Positions 35,395-50,042 of a stretch of 64,000 nucleotides of DNA are shown here, one piece after another; position 1 is the first letter of the stretch; each line of letters starts with the position of its first letter. The stretch comes from Achatina immaculata (Eukaryota; Mollusca; Gastropoda; Stylommatophora; Achatinidae), in the NCBI GenBank assembly GCA_009760885.1, contig CM019703.1, positions 13,562,459-13,626,458 on the forward strand, in the 5' to 3' direction. The notes beneath the pieces were generated by a model. The model did no database searches, was not told the DNA's origin, and saw only the letters and a list, made by a program, of their open reading frames with translations. Both the position numbers and the translations under genes were made by a program.

Positions 35395-38300
35395 ACAAAC
35401 AGATTTAGACTATTGCTCAACAGTTTGGAATGGTTGCTCAGTGTCAAATACAAAGAGGCTTTGCTCTCTCCAAAAGCGAGCAGTAAAGCTTATTAGTGAC
35501 AAAGATAAATCACAAACAACTAATCATCACAAACGTATCAAAATACTACCTCTTAAGAACAGGCTCCTCTTCAACAAAGCCAAGTTAGTACATCAGATTC
35601 TTTCACGGCATGTCCCGCCTTAACTATGGAACCTGTTTAAATTTAGCCCAAAGTGCAGCCAACGCTTGAACAACATATGTCTTCCACAACCTAGACTTGA
35701 TCTTTACAAAAAAGCTTTAGTTATTCTGCTGCTCATCTTTGGAATACCCTCCCATCCTATATAAAAAATATAAATTATACTCCTTCCTACAACTACAAGC
35801 TTTCCCAGTATCTATTTGATGTCGACTACATGCCTCCATGAATTATAAAACTTAAAAGTTATCTTAAGCTGCTCTTACAGACACCGAATACAATTAATTG
35901 TTTTCTGAATAGTCCCGACAATTTTAGATGGTATTCCATATAGACTTAAAATTCTCCATAATGAGTCTCTGTGTATGCTATCAAATGCCTTTTTAAAATC
36001 TATGAAGTTAAGTATTAATGGTTTCTGCTTTTCAATATGTTCTTCAAGTATTATTCTTAGAGTAAAGATCTGGTCGAGACAGCTTCTCCTTTTTCGAAAT
36101 CCTGCTTGTTCTTCTCTCATTGCAGTATCCACTATATCTTTAAGTCTATTCAAAATGACCTTGCAAAATACTTTTGACACAACTGATATTAAGGTTACTC
36201 CTCTCCAGTTGTTACAGTCACTAAGAGTGCCTTTTTATGGTATTTTAACGATTCCTTTTTTCCAGTTAGAAGGGACCTTCTCTTCTTTCCAAATCTTGTT
36301 AAACATTCTCTGTAGTTGTCTCATGTTGTCACTATTGATAGCTTTTAGCATTTCGGCTGTTATTTCATCTTCACCTGCAGCTTTGTTGTTAGCCATTAAA
36401 TTCACTGCTGTTTCAATTTCATGCAATTTAATTTCATCTAGGTTGACATTTAGTTTGTGGGGCTGGTAAGTCAGTTTCAAGGTTTAACAACTCTTTTGGG
36501 TGTGGTTGATTAAGTATTTCTTGGAAGTGTTCAGCCCATCTTTGCTTTTGGTCTTTACTTAATGTTAATAGGGTTCCAGTTTTGCTAAGGATTGGTCTTT
36601 CTTTAGATGTAATAGTACCTGTTAGCCTCTTTTGTATATTATATAAAGTTTTGCTGTCTCCTGTTTTTGCTGCTTTTTCTGCCTCTTTCGCCATATTGTC
36701 TATGTATTCTCCTTTATCCCTTCTAGCTGAACTTTTTACTTTCTTGTCTATTTCTTTGTATGTTGCTTTCGCCAGATCTTTTCCAAGATCAGTTTTTACA
36801 TTCAACATGTCTAATTTGACTGCTCGTCTTTCATGTCTATACTTCCATGTTTTATCTGATATCCATGCTTTTCTATTTGGTTATATCTATACCTATCTCC
36901 TCAACCTCACTGAGTGTTTTGGAATGATTGGCAAGTTCCTGATTGAAATTAATGTTAGTTTTTTCTTCTTGTAGGCTGTGGCTGTTTATCTTTATGTAGA
37001 AATATGTAGAAAACTACATTCAATTTCAAATAAAATGATATATGAGTATAATAAAGGTATATCGTCACTTTGCATAAGGTGTTCAAGACATTTAACTATA
37101 TATATATATATATTGGTAATAAAAACGTTGATAAACCTTTGTTTTTTTAAACAGTTAAATCTTGTTAATTATGTATGACCCTAATGAATTCATAGATTTC
37201 TGAAGGAAATAAATCACGAATATGTATTGCGAAGGCTGCGTTTTATGACACGAAGAAGATACTAAAAAACAAGAAGACGGCTCTAAAAGTGAGGAAAAGA
37301 TTATAACACTGCTATATAGAGTTAATATTGCTATATAGCTGTGAAAGGTGGAGAGTCAGAGAAAAAAAGGTAACAAACAATTTAGAAGCAACAGAGATGA
37401 GGTTTTGACGAAGGATGCAACAAATAAACTAGACAGACAGAGAAACAAATGAAAGAGGTCCTCAAAGAAGTTTCAGAACGACGAAAACTGGTTAGAATTG
37501 TAAGAAAAAGACAATCAAAATTTCTTGGACATGTCATGAGAAAACAGAAGTTGGAGAACTTGGACATGTCATGAGAAAACAGAAGTTGGAGAACATGGAC
37601 ATGTCATGGGAAAACAGAAGTTGGAGAACTTGGACATGTCATGAGAAAACAGAAGTTGGAGAACTTGGACATGTCATGAGAAAACAGAAGTTGGAGAACT
37701 TTGACATGTCATGGGAAAACAGAAGTTGGAGAACTTTGACATGTCATGTGAAAACAAAAGTTACAGAACCTAGTAATGGCTGGAAAATTCAAGGGAGAAA
37801 AAAAGGAGAGGAAGGCCATGAAAAAAAATATTTCAGTGGACTGACAAAGTGGCATGGAAAAAGTAAAAGCACCTGAATTAACGGGAAACATCAAGGACCG
37901 TGCAAGATGGAGAAACATGATCCCTAACGCTATCTGGTTCTGAGACTATGAATCTCTTTCTCTTGACCCACGTCACAAAAAGAGAGCATTCGCGGAAAGA
38001 AATCATTCTGAGATTTGTTTGGTAAGATATCCTAATCTATGTGGTAAATGAGCTTCGTTTCCTGAAGTCTTAAAAAAAACACAAATTGAATGTCTTCGAA
38101 TCATCATCATCATCATCATCATTCAATTCTAGGACGTCCACAGATGCATCGATCTTCCTTTACCTGGAAGTAGGATTTCAGCAACGACGGTTGTACTTAA
38201 CACAGATGATAATCCTTATCGAATGAAAGGGGAAATAACACGCCATCTTCACTTCCAGAAAGCTCGTCGCTATCGACAGAGCAATGATTGTGCCAGAATA

Positions 38301-41300
38301 ACTTTTGCTGCATCACCCGTTTTATGTGTTCAAGAACTGCTTGCAGAAACTTGCATACTGTTTTATACTATGCAGCAATAAGGCTTTAGTCCAAGGTTCT
38401 ATGTCTAACATGAAATTTTTTTTTAAGCCGAAACTGAATCTGTCTTAATTTTTGTTTTTTTCAGGGCGATGAAATTAAAGGCATCTTCAGCAGTTACACG
38501 GACATCGCCTGCAACTTCACGATTATTACTCTGTTGCCTTATAACTATCCATTAAAATCCAAAGGCCACCCCAGGCTTGACTTTGCCTTGTCTGGTGACG
38601 CCCTCAAACTTGCGACGTCTGCTTACTCATTAGTGACTGAGGCTTCTCGCAATGGAAGTTTCCCCCAGACTGACTTAATTTTCAGAAATGAACTTAACAG
38701 ACTTATTTTAAATGTAAGAATTTACTAATGTTCCGTTTATGAAATTGCCCATTTGTGTGACTGTCACTGCTATATTATTCTTCTTCTTCTTTTTCTTCTC
38801 CTTATCCTCTTCTTTGTTCTTTTGGTCCCCATGGAACTCGAACTTGTGCTATCCGCAGCTGAAGGTGTGATGATTTTTTAATACTAGATGTCCAGTCTAA
38901 CTGAAACTTGGTGTCAGTAATTTCGCCTGATTTTCTGGAGCATGTTTTAAGAAGCAGCTTCTGTGCAGATTCTGACAGCTTGCGTTGGCCGGGAGCTACG
39001 TGTAACACATTTTATTGTAAACAGTAACATGCTTCTTTGAGTGACGGCCAGAGAGCAGTGAGACAGCAGCAGATTTAAGCGTCTTAAACGTTAACACATG
39101 GTAATTACTGAATGGATGATAAGGCAGCGAGAATAAAACCCACTGGGTCCCATGCCGAAGAAACTCAACAGCATGTTTGTGTAAACACAATGTGAAGGTA
39201 AGGCGTGTGGATCTCTTACTCTGATATCCTTCCTGTGCCGCTAAACGGTCACACAGGGCTCGCATGGTAGTTCGCCAACATTTCCTGTCTTCAACGAGTT
39301 TTTCAATCTCATCAAGGGATGTTATGTCCGCTGAACTGGCCACTCTTAACAATGTCCTATATCTAGAATCTAACCTACTCTAATTCGGTGGCCTTGTTAA
39401 AGGCATTGTCCCTCCTGTAGCCATCGTCTCTCCCTTTCACAAGACTTCCGCCATTTCTTTCTAAGCAATCTTTTCTTGTTCCTTCCACGTTCTTGTGCCT
39501 GTTTCGGGTCACGAAGACCTGAGATAACATTATTGCAAAAGCAAAACTCTGATGGGCTCATTAACTAATCTATAAGAGTTTAGAGTACATTCATAGCGCT
39601 GTTATTAATTTGATTTTTTTTAAAAACAGTCTGTGATAAAGTATCAAATCTTGTAAAGAAATAACAATACCTGAAATCAGAAAATGAAAATATCTTTTGT
39701 CCGTATAACGTGAAGAAGAGAGAAGGGAAAAAAATGGATGCCGTATAAAAATCAGTTTAAATGGATTTACCGTGACGAATATTGTCGCTACAGTTGTCAG
39801 ATATTTACAGCAGATAAATCTACCACTCAAGTCGGCTGGAGAGACGTATTCACAGACACCTTAGCGTCCTCGTCATTCAACATCGCATCACTTTTAGAGA
39901 CAGCATGTTCTATAAATAAGAGGGAAAAAAATAAATAACAGCAAGACTGGATACCCGAAGTAACACACAATAATTCGTGTATAAGTATACAACTATACAC
40001 AAAGAACTGTGGTTAGTTAGTTCACAAGCAGTGCACAAGGAAACAAAAGGGCTGGTTTTATTTCTTATAAAAAAGATTATGGCGTACAAGAAATGCTACT
40101 CTCTTGTGAATTTTGTATAGTTAATTTTGTCTTGAATCTTCGTACTTCAGTGTAAACAATAATAAAAAGAAGTGGAAAGGGGAGGGGGGGGGGGCGCCTA
40201 GGAAAGAAGCATTTAGGAAAAAAAACCAGCTTTCTGTGGATGTACTAACTAACGAGGGATTAACCAACACCCGGGACCCTAGGCTAAAGTTAGTAAGGGC
40301 CCTTGCTACCATTCCCATCTATACTATCAGTTTCCTAATACATGGTTTGATTCCCCTCTAGCTGTGATCTCTTCTATTATTATACGATTTTATGTTACAA
40401 CAGATCAAACACAAATGTAAGGTGACTATCAGTCTTTAAACTTTTCTGCACAATTGTTACCTCCATCTTTCGTCATTCTCATGTAACCAAAGTTTACTCT
40501 GCACCTTCAGGTTTTTTTTCTTTGTCGTAGTGCCCCTTACATTTCCTGGGCCCTAGGCTTATGCCTGTTCAGACCAACTGTCATTCTGCCACTGGCACTA
40601 ACTAATCTGTACTGACAATGACTGTCATTCTGCCACTGGCACTAACTAATCTGTACTGACAATAACTGTCATTCTGCTACTGGCACTAACTAATCTGTAC
40701 TGACAATGACTGTCATTCTGCCACTGGCACTAACTAATCTGTACTGACAATGACTGTCATTCTGCCACTGGCACTAACTAATCTGTACTGACAATAACTG
40801 TCATTCTGCCACTGGCACTAACTAATCTGTACTGACAATAACTGTCATTCTGCCACTGGCACTAACTAATCTGTACTGACAATGACTGTCATTCTGCCAC
40901 TGGCACTAACTAATCTGTACTGACAGTGACTGTCATTCTGCCACTGGCACTAACTAATCTGTACTGACAATGACTGTCATTCTGCCACTGGCACTAACTA
41001 ATCTGTACTGACAATGACTGTCATTCTGCCACTGGCACTAACTAATCCGTACTGACAACGTATTTTTTATTATGTATATGTCTGTGTGTGCGCGTGTATG
41101 TGTGTGAGTGCTTTTTTAAAATTAGGTTAATTACTTCTTCTCTTTTACTTTGAATGTAATAGTTTAATCATATACTCTTTTGATATGTTTTTTTTCGTAA
41201 TGTAATTTTTATACTTGTATTAAATCGAGTGTGTGGGAAGAATGAAAGATGGAATGATGAAGGGAAGAATGTAAGACGGGCCTGCATCCCCAATTCTTTA

Positions 41301-44300
41301 CCCTTAAATAATAAAGATTCATTCATTCATAATCTAGCAGTCGTCGTGAACTATCACGAGACAAAGGTTATAAAGAAGCATATAATATATACTACTGGAC
41401 AAAAGTTTAGGGCAGGTTTTTTCAATTATTACAAAAACAAAATTAACTGACTAACAAACAAGCCATTAGTAGCAAAGAAAACAGCATTTAAAACTGAACA
41501 AATTCAGTCATTTCATTTGCAAATCGGAATAGGAATAAACATACAGCAAGTTGGCGAAATCACTCACCCCTCGTCCAAAAATTCACAAGAGTGGTCTTCA
41601 AACAACAAACATGTCAGTATCGCATGCGGCCACTGTTCGCTGCCAGACATTCGACGCACCGTTGCCTCATCGAGTTAACCAGGGTTGTTAAGACATTCTG
41701 TGGAATGACCTGCCACTCTTGTTGAAGGAAAAGGGTCAGCTGGGTGACATCAACAGGTTGGGAATGATTTGTCGAAACCCGTCTACCTAGGACATCCCAT
41801 AGTTGCTCAATGGGCGACAGATCGGGCGATCGAGCTGGCCAATCAATTCTAATGATCCTTTGCTGTGGAAGAAAATCTTATACGATACGACCCCGATGTG
41901 ATCTTGCATTATCGCCTTGTAGGATTGCCCCTGAACCCATGGCTTGCAAGGTAGGCTGGACAATGGGTTGCAGAATTTCATTCAGGCATCGCTGGGCGGT
42001 GATAGAGGGGAGTCCTGGCGTGCATGCTGATGCCACCCAATACCATGATTGACCCCCCCCCCTTCCTTCCGTAACGATTAACCTCTTGGATAGTGGCGTC
42101 ATGGAACCGTTCCCCTGGCCTTCTCCAAACCCGGATTCTGCCATCATTGAAGGATGCACTGAAGCGGGATTCGTCCGTGAAAAGAATTTCACCCCACTAG
42201 CACCTCGTCCAGCGGATGTGCTGCCGGCACCAGGCAACTCTAGCTCTGCGGTGAGCTGGAGTAAGAGGTAGTCTTATTGCTGATCGTCGTGAAGCCAGTC
42301 CAGATTCTCTAAAACGCCTGAGAATTGTTCTGCCGCTAACATTGACGTTTGCCGTATTCATTAGCTGGTTTCTGAGAGTGGAAGACGTTACTATCCTGTT
42401 GCGAAGTGTTAACAGCTGTAGGTATCTGTCATCTTGTCTACTCGTGCAATGAGGTCAGCCTGAACGATGCCCGTCTCCTACTCCTTCAGTTGCGCAAAAT
42501 TGCTCCAAATGCTTCTGGATGGTAGAATGGGACATCCCCGAACGCCATGCAACTCCACGGCCAGATAAACCGCTTTCAACCCGATGACGCTCAAAGGTGC
42601 TAAAACGCCTTCGCGGTGGCATGGTGTTTTTCAGATGACAAAAATACCCCTAAACCGCTTTAATAAAAATGATTGGAAGATCACGTGCAGCACAAATCAG
42701 CACAATTTAATTACCTGCTGGGTCATGCTGACACTTTTAAAAATGCCATAACATTTTGTCCATAACGATGCTACTTCACTTGTTGTGATGAACACTTGGT
42801 GTTGTTTATGCCCCGGCTGCATAGAGGACTGCGTGAGAATGCAATTTAATCAAGATTCCACAATAAATTTATTTACAGTTTTATTACGGCAATCAAAAGA
42901 AACATATGCTTGAAATTACTGACCGGCCCTTAACTTTTGTCCAGTAGTATATGTGATATATCAGATAACCACAGTCCCTACATAGTGGTGTCCATATGTT
43001 TATCAAAACTTGTCTTAATTTAAAAAAAACTACATTTTACTTCATTAATTACAAAATCTTTCTTAAATTTTTTCTTAGTCAATATATGAACGTTTATTCA
43101 CAAATACCAGCTGCTTCTGTAAAGTTTTTAGTTGTATTTGTTCTAAGTTTACACTTCTCGTGTACGGACTATTAGAGTCACTTTAGCTCTATTTTTCTTG
43201 AGTGAGCCCACGATTTTCCATGATTAAGTTTTTTTATTTTTATTTTTATTTTTTTAAGGGCTAAGGTTTGAAATAGCACGATTTATCTCGTTCTTATGCA
43301 AGGACCGCGAAGCACTAGCGATCTATCTCGCTCCTGACAAAGCAAGGCTTAAGTGTGAAACAGCAATATCCTGGTTTTCGCTGTAGCAGCTATCTGTGGC
43401 TGTAAAAATTAATCTGTCGATAGCCACTGAATCGCATCCAGCTGTCTGTCTATATGCATAACAGCCAGTCTGTCTGAGGACGTACTAACTCTATATCTAT
43501 CTATATGCATAACAGCCAGTCTGTCTGATGACGTACTAACTCTTATCTATATGCATAATAGCCAGTCTGTCTGAGGACGTATTAAATCTATATGCATAAT
43601 AGCCAGTCTGTCTGAGGACTACTAACTCTATATCTATCTATATGCCATAATAGCCAGTCTGTCTGAGGACGTACTAACTCTATATCTATCTATATGCCAT
43701 AATAGACAGTCTGTCTGAGGACGTACTAACTCTTATCTGTCACCGTGAATCATATCTATCCTTAAACCCTTCAGTCTAAGGTTCTCGTCTCTGTATACTG
43801 TATTACGTTTCTCTCTAAAGCTACAAGTCTTACTCAACTCTTATGCAAAAAAAAAGTGTCAAGAGTGCTCGCTCTACAACAAGTCTTATCTGATACAGAT
43901 AGTACACGGTCTTAAAAATTCTAAAGAAAGCAAGAAAAATAAAAGTTTATACAGTCTCAGGAATGATGATGATTCCTGTGGATAATAAATTTGCTTCTTC
44001 TCCGTCTTCGGCAGAACATGGAGACTGGAATGACTGGAGTTCTGGAGTTTAATGAATATGGTCGCCGGAACAATTTTTCTCTGACTATCACCACGGTCAG
44101 TGGAAGCGACACCTATCTCGTGAGTTCTTCCCCTTCTTTTGTCTTGAAGACCAGTTGGGCCAGCAGAAATAAAGCGAAATAATCAGTGCTACAAAAAAAC
44201 AAAGGACCTTCGTTAATAATGATTGTTCTAAAAACTATAAATAATGATTGCTCTAACGAAAACTATAAATGACTGCTCTAAAGAAAACTATAAATAATGA

Positions 44301-47300
44301 TTGTTATATAGAAAACTATAAATAGTTATTACTCTAAAGAAAACTATAAATAATGATTGCTCTAAAGAAACTATAAATAATGATTGCTCTAAAGAAAACT
44401 ATGAATAATAAATATTCTGAAGACTGTTATGAATGATGAATGTTCTGAAGAATATTATGAATAAAGAATGTTCTAAAGAACATTATGAGTAATGAATGTT
44501 CTAAAAAACTATGAATAATAAATGTTCTAAGCAATATTATGAATAATGAATGCTCTAAAGAAAAATATGAATAGTGAATGTTCTAACGATAAATATGAGT
44601 AATGAATGATCTAAACCGGTACTGAACGTTTCTTCCATGATCAGTATTTTCAAACAGAGAAATAGGAAAAAAAAAAGAAATAATCTGAAAATTAACCTCA
44701 TTTATACATTTTAAAAAAACTTTGATAATTATTTTTTATAAGTTTCTTGGTACGACTTTTTATATAATACATAGTCATAGGCATTCACAGATTTGAATTT
44801 ACATAAAGGATTGTTTTATTAGTATGTAACACTATGCAATAAGACAGAATCTGACAAACAAGGAAGACGCTTCGGTTATCCTAACAATTTACTCTTTCTC
44901 ATCCTCAGAGAGGCCATTGGTACAGCCAGCCCTACGTTCTGGACAAGAGGCTCAAATTTTATGATGAAAGGCAGCCTTTTAACAGAACCACGCCCTTTCC
45001 ATTGAAGGGCAGGGTTGCCAAAGTCGTAATGATTGAAGTAATTATTTCATAAGGCGCGAGTTATTTCCTATAACATAATGCATTCTTTCAGACGACTTAG
45101 AAGTATTGACTGGACACTATTTTTGCTATCCACGCCAAGGAGTATGTTTTGGCTGAAAATAAAAGCCATTTGATTGACTATGTGCCAGAGGAAGTTGGTG
45201 ATCAAACCTCTCCATTCTGCGCGTTATCTGGTGTTTCAGATCAGTTTGGTTGCCTTCCCTTTCTTGTGCCACTTGATCAGCCCATTAAGATATTTTTTTC
45301 CTCTTTGTTTTAATCATGTTCTCTGTCCCTTTACTTTCAAGTTCTCTGACTCCTGCCTTCTCATGATAATCTAAATTAATCTCAAGTCCCGTAGCATTTG
45401 CATGCCGTAGTGGTGTGAAGTGTTAGTGCCTTCACATTTCTAGGCCACTACAAAGTGCCAGCACCTGTCCTCGTTGTAGGTATGCCAGCACCTGTCCCGG
45501 CAGTAGGGATGCCAGCACCTGTCCTGGCAGTAGGGATGCCAGCACCTGTCCTGCTGTAGGGATGCCAGCACCTGTCCTGGCTGTAGGGATGCCAGCACCT
45601 GTCCTGCTGTAGGGATGCCAGCACCTGTCCTGCTGTAGGGATGCCAGCACCTGTCCTGCTGTAGGGATGCCAGCACCTGTCCTGGCTGTAGGGATGCCAG
45701 CACCTGTCCTGCTGTAGGGATGCCAGGTCAACCCGAGTGCGACATCGAACCAGGGACCTTCTGATCGGCAGACGAGTACACTAACCACCGCACCACATTC
45801 TGATAATACCCGTCTTCAAATAATCTTGATTTCCTTATGGGGTAAGCATGCTTCAGTTGCTTTTAAATTCCTCTTATAACTTTTTAGATTTGAATTTATG
45901 GCCGTTCAGGTTACATATTGCAACTCTCTTCAAAACAAAATACCTGTTTCTTCCAATTTCTGTTTCATCGGTTTGTTTAATGTGTACATCTCACACACAT
46001 AAAGTGATATTAGCACTGTATAAGACTGTAACACTGCTTTTCTATCCTGAAAGATATTCTCTAGCTAATATTTGTTACTAAGAAATACAAGGGCTAAAAT
46101 GTATAATAATCTTTATTCAGAAATAATATGACAGCACACGGAGATTTGGCCATTCGTATCTCGAACTGAATATTGACACCACATAACAGAGTGGTATCTT
46201 CTCTCATTTATCTCTTTTTTCTGTAATGTCTGATAATTATTTAAACGAAAGACATTTTGTTACAGCAACATAAACCAGCTACTAAACAAAATCGCTCCAA
46301 CTTTTCCTCGACAACTCTCATATTAGTTCTCAACTCTGTGCTGTAAAAGATTTAGCATTTTAAAATCATGTTCATTTATTGTGCAAATGAAAGTGCCATT
46401 TTATCTGTTATGTTTTTCTGTACGCGGGGTGATTGATAAGTCCTCGGCATAAGGTACAAATACTTGAAACACACAGTTGATATTAGGTGCATTTATAGTT
46501 CATGTTAATGTAAGATTAAAAGCCAAGTTTCAAGAAATTAATCGCAACCAATGTTTTTTACAGGCGGCTTATGTGGTAAGGGGTAGCAGAAATTGAGAAA
46601 ATGGATAAAATTTCTCATCGAGCAGTCATTCGCTACCTCTGCATCAAGGGCTTACCATCGAAGGAGATCCATGAGGATATGGTAGAGACTCTAGGGGAGA
46701 GTGCCCCTTCTTACAGCACAGTGAAGAAATAGGCAACTCACTTCAAACATTAGACAGAACCACAAAAATAAGATTTTTAAGGGCATGCATCTTTCCCATA
46801 GCAACATATGCCTGTGAGACCTGCACACTTAACAAAACAGCTGAGAAACACATAAATGCCTTTGAATGTAAATGCTACAGAAGAGTTCTACAAATATCGT
46901 GGACACAAAAAAGAACAAATATATCTATACTACAAGAACTTAATATTGAAGAAGGATGGCTAGTAATGAAGATTAAACAGAGAAAACTGAAATATTTTGG
47001 ACACATTAAACGTCATGATAATTTAGAGAAGACCGTATTGGAAGGATACATAATGGGAAAAAGAAAAAGAGGAAGACCAAGACGAAGATGGCTGCAAGAC
47101 ATCGTTGACGATCTGGTAATGGATGCAACAGCAGCAGGCCATCTTGCTCACAACCGAGAGGCCTACAGAAGTGCTGTTTGGGAGGCAAAGTTCCGCAAGG
47201 GACATGCAAATGAATGAATGAATGAATTCAAACATGGAAGGGAGAGTCTGGAAGATTATCACCGTCCAGGAAGACCAAGAACGGTAACCACCGATGAAAC

Positions 47301-48716
47301 CGCCGGCAGAATCCATGACACGATAATGGAGGATCGACGACTAAGTGAGCGGTACATTGCTACTGAGTTGGGCATCTCCCAGGAACGTGTTCATGCCATT
47401 ATTCACAATGATCTTCAAATGACAAAGGTCTCTGGTCGATGGGTCCCGAAACGTCTTGGAGCTGATCACAAACGACAGCGTCTCAACTTGTCAAGAGACA
47501 ATCTTAGTCACTTTTCTGCAGATTCTGAGAAGTTTATTCAGCAATTTGCGACTATTGATGAGACTTAGGTTTATCATTTTCAGCTAGAAACCAAAGAACA
47601 AATAAAGCAGTGGAAACATCATGGATCCCTACCTCCAAAGAAAGCAAGGGTGGTTCTGTCTGCAGACAAAGTGATGGTTTCCATCTTTTGGGATTCAGAA
47701 GGTGTGCTATTGGTAGACTATCTTCAAAAGGGAGAACTGTCACCTGGGCCTATTATGCTAATCTTGTGAAGCAACTGCGGGTGAAACTGAAGGGAAAACG
47801 TCGAGGGAAATTGACGAGAGGAATCATCTTTCATCAAGACAATGCTCCAGTTCACAAGTCAGCGGTGGCAATCGCTGCCATTCGTGAATGCGGCTTCCAG
47901 CTTCTTGAACATTCTTATTCCCCAGATTTGGCCCCTTCGGACTATTACCTGTTTACCAAACTCAAAAAGGAGCTCAGTGATCGCAAATTTGCTTCAGATG
48001 ATGACGTCATTCATGCTGTAGACCACTTTCTACTGGCACAAGATGGTGACTTTTACAAAGAAAGGATCCGTATGCTCCAGGATCGTTGGGCTAAGTGAAT
48101 ACACCTGCAAGGGGAATATGCTGAGAAACAACCCAAAAATGTTGTCCACAAATAATCCGTTGTACCTTATGCCGAGAACTTATCAATCACCCCTACGTAT
48201 AAAAGAAACAAGGTCGAACTCTCTTATCCATTGTTTTGTTTCTGTAAAATGCAGGACTCTAAAAACTGTAAAATCTTTGTAACTGTTTATTTTACAAAGT
48301 GCCATCCCATAACTCTTTCCAGTTTTCAAACTTTGCTCGTGACTCAGATAATCAAGTGATATGTCCCTCATATCTAGGAACGCCCATTTCCGGAGTAAGT
48401 ATAGCGTCCGTTGTGAAATGATTTGCAGTAGCTGCTATTACCATCCTTCTCGTGCCGTCATACGGCACACAAGGGTCGCTGTATGTCTCCCTGTGAGTCG
48501 CTGTTCTCATCGAGCTTCTCAACCTCAGAGAGGTATTTGATGCCTTTTATTTTAGCTTCTCTGGTCGGTGTTCTTTTTAGAGTCTCTCGATGTCGGCCTC
48601 TTCATCGTTATCCAGATGCTTCCCAGTCGATGGCTTGCTCTGTGATTCTCTGACTGGCACACATATTCTTTTCTTGATCACTGCTCAGACTTTTTGCCGC
48701 ATGCTCATTTCTCTTA

Positions 48717-48747
<31 letters not shown>

Positions 48748-49987
48748 TTAACACTCGGAACACGGAAAAACAAATGAAGTGGTATCCAGAGAAGTTTATA
48801 TAAACAATGAAAACTTGATAAAATTATAGGAGAAGACAGTCACAATGCCTTGGACATGTCATGACAAGACAGAAGTTGGAGAACTTGCTAAGGGCTGGAA
48901 AATTTAAGGAAAAAAAATATGGAGATGGAGGCCAAGGAAAAAGAAAATATCATGGAGGACCGACCAAGTGGCGTGGAGAACGAGAAATTCATTCAAGTTG
49001 ATCCGGGATACCAAGGATCGCAAGAGAAGTACGATCGCAACGCTATCCAGTACAGGCATGTAATATTTGTATTTCATTCATTCATTCATTTGCATGTCCC
49101 TTGTGGAACTTTGCCTCCCAAACAGCACTCCTGTAGGCCTCTCGATTGTGAGCAAGATGGCCTGCTGCTGCGGCATCCATTTGCAGATCGTCAACGATGT
49201 CTTGCAGCCATCTTCGTTTTGGTCTTCCTCTTTTTCTTTTTCCCTATTATGTATCCTTCCAATACGGTCTTCTCTAAATTATCATGATCCATGATTGCTG
49301 TTTGGATTTCTTGGTATGTTTCCAGAAGTTAGTTTACCATTGCTTTCCTTCCGGGCAGTGACTGTACTAGTCAGTGATCGTAGCCATTGTCCCTACATTG
49401 AGATCATCTGCCTACCATCAGAGAATGGTGACCATAACCAACATTATCTGTCGGCTGCTCTCCCATTCCATCCACCACCTGCTCCCATGGCTTCACGTCA
49501 CCCTGATCGGGGGGCTATACGGGTATATATATATATATATACGGCTATATATTGTATCTGATAGTAGTTCGCGAAAAACTGAAACAGTTAAGTTAACCGC
49601 TTAGTGGAAAATTAGTAAGAAAAAAAATCTTAAATCTTTTCTCATGGACCTGCTAAAACAATTTTTAACTATTCAACGAAACCGTTAAAGTATCTTTAAT
49701 TATTCACATGATCCGTAAAGTAGTTTCAAGCAATGAACGCTGAAGCTTGAAAGCATGAACCGTGTTTAGCAACGGAGAAGATGCTAGCGGCATTTATGTA
49801 AGCATGAAAGATTTTCCTTGTAGGAGTCAGTTTTAAAGTAGGCACGATGCTAGATGCCGCCCAAACTATCGAGCATTACTGCAAGTTCCCTCATGGTTGA
49901 TTCTACCAAAATTTGATTTGCATAAACAGTGTTTTCTTGCTTCACATCGCAGTTGATATTGGGAACACGTCTTGGGCCAAAATGCAC

Positions 49988-50042
<55 letters not shown>

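Larger units (their letters stand above)
46423..48197 (+). mobile_element. mariner DNA transposon with terminal inverted repeats, split by an RTE insertion
   Basis: Ends are inverted repeats at TA: left 'cggggtgattgataagtcct' plus 'cggcataaggtacaa', right 'ttgtaccttatgccgagaac' plus 'ttatcaatcacccctacg'. Excluding the 476-bp RTE insert it is about 1.3 kb, the usual mariner size. The transposase starts at 46601 ([20 protein letters not shown]) and ends with TGA at 48096-48098. Confidence 0.93.

Noticed and set aside
34980..35408. 142-residue frame over iGluR exon 5
   Set aside because: Runs through the donor at 35094 into (ATCT)n; only 35037-35093 is supported.
41810..42271. Plus-strand frames of 80 and 61 residues
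   Set aside because: Antisense of the Tc1-like transposase in 41390-42949.
45432..45788. 118-residue minus-strand frame with repeated 'AGIPT' units
   Set aside because: It is the 26-27-bp array inside a tRNA-SINE.
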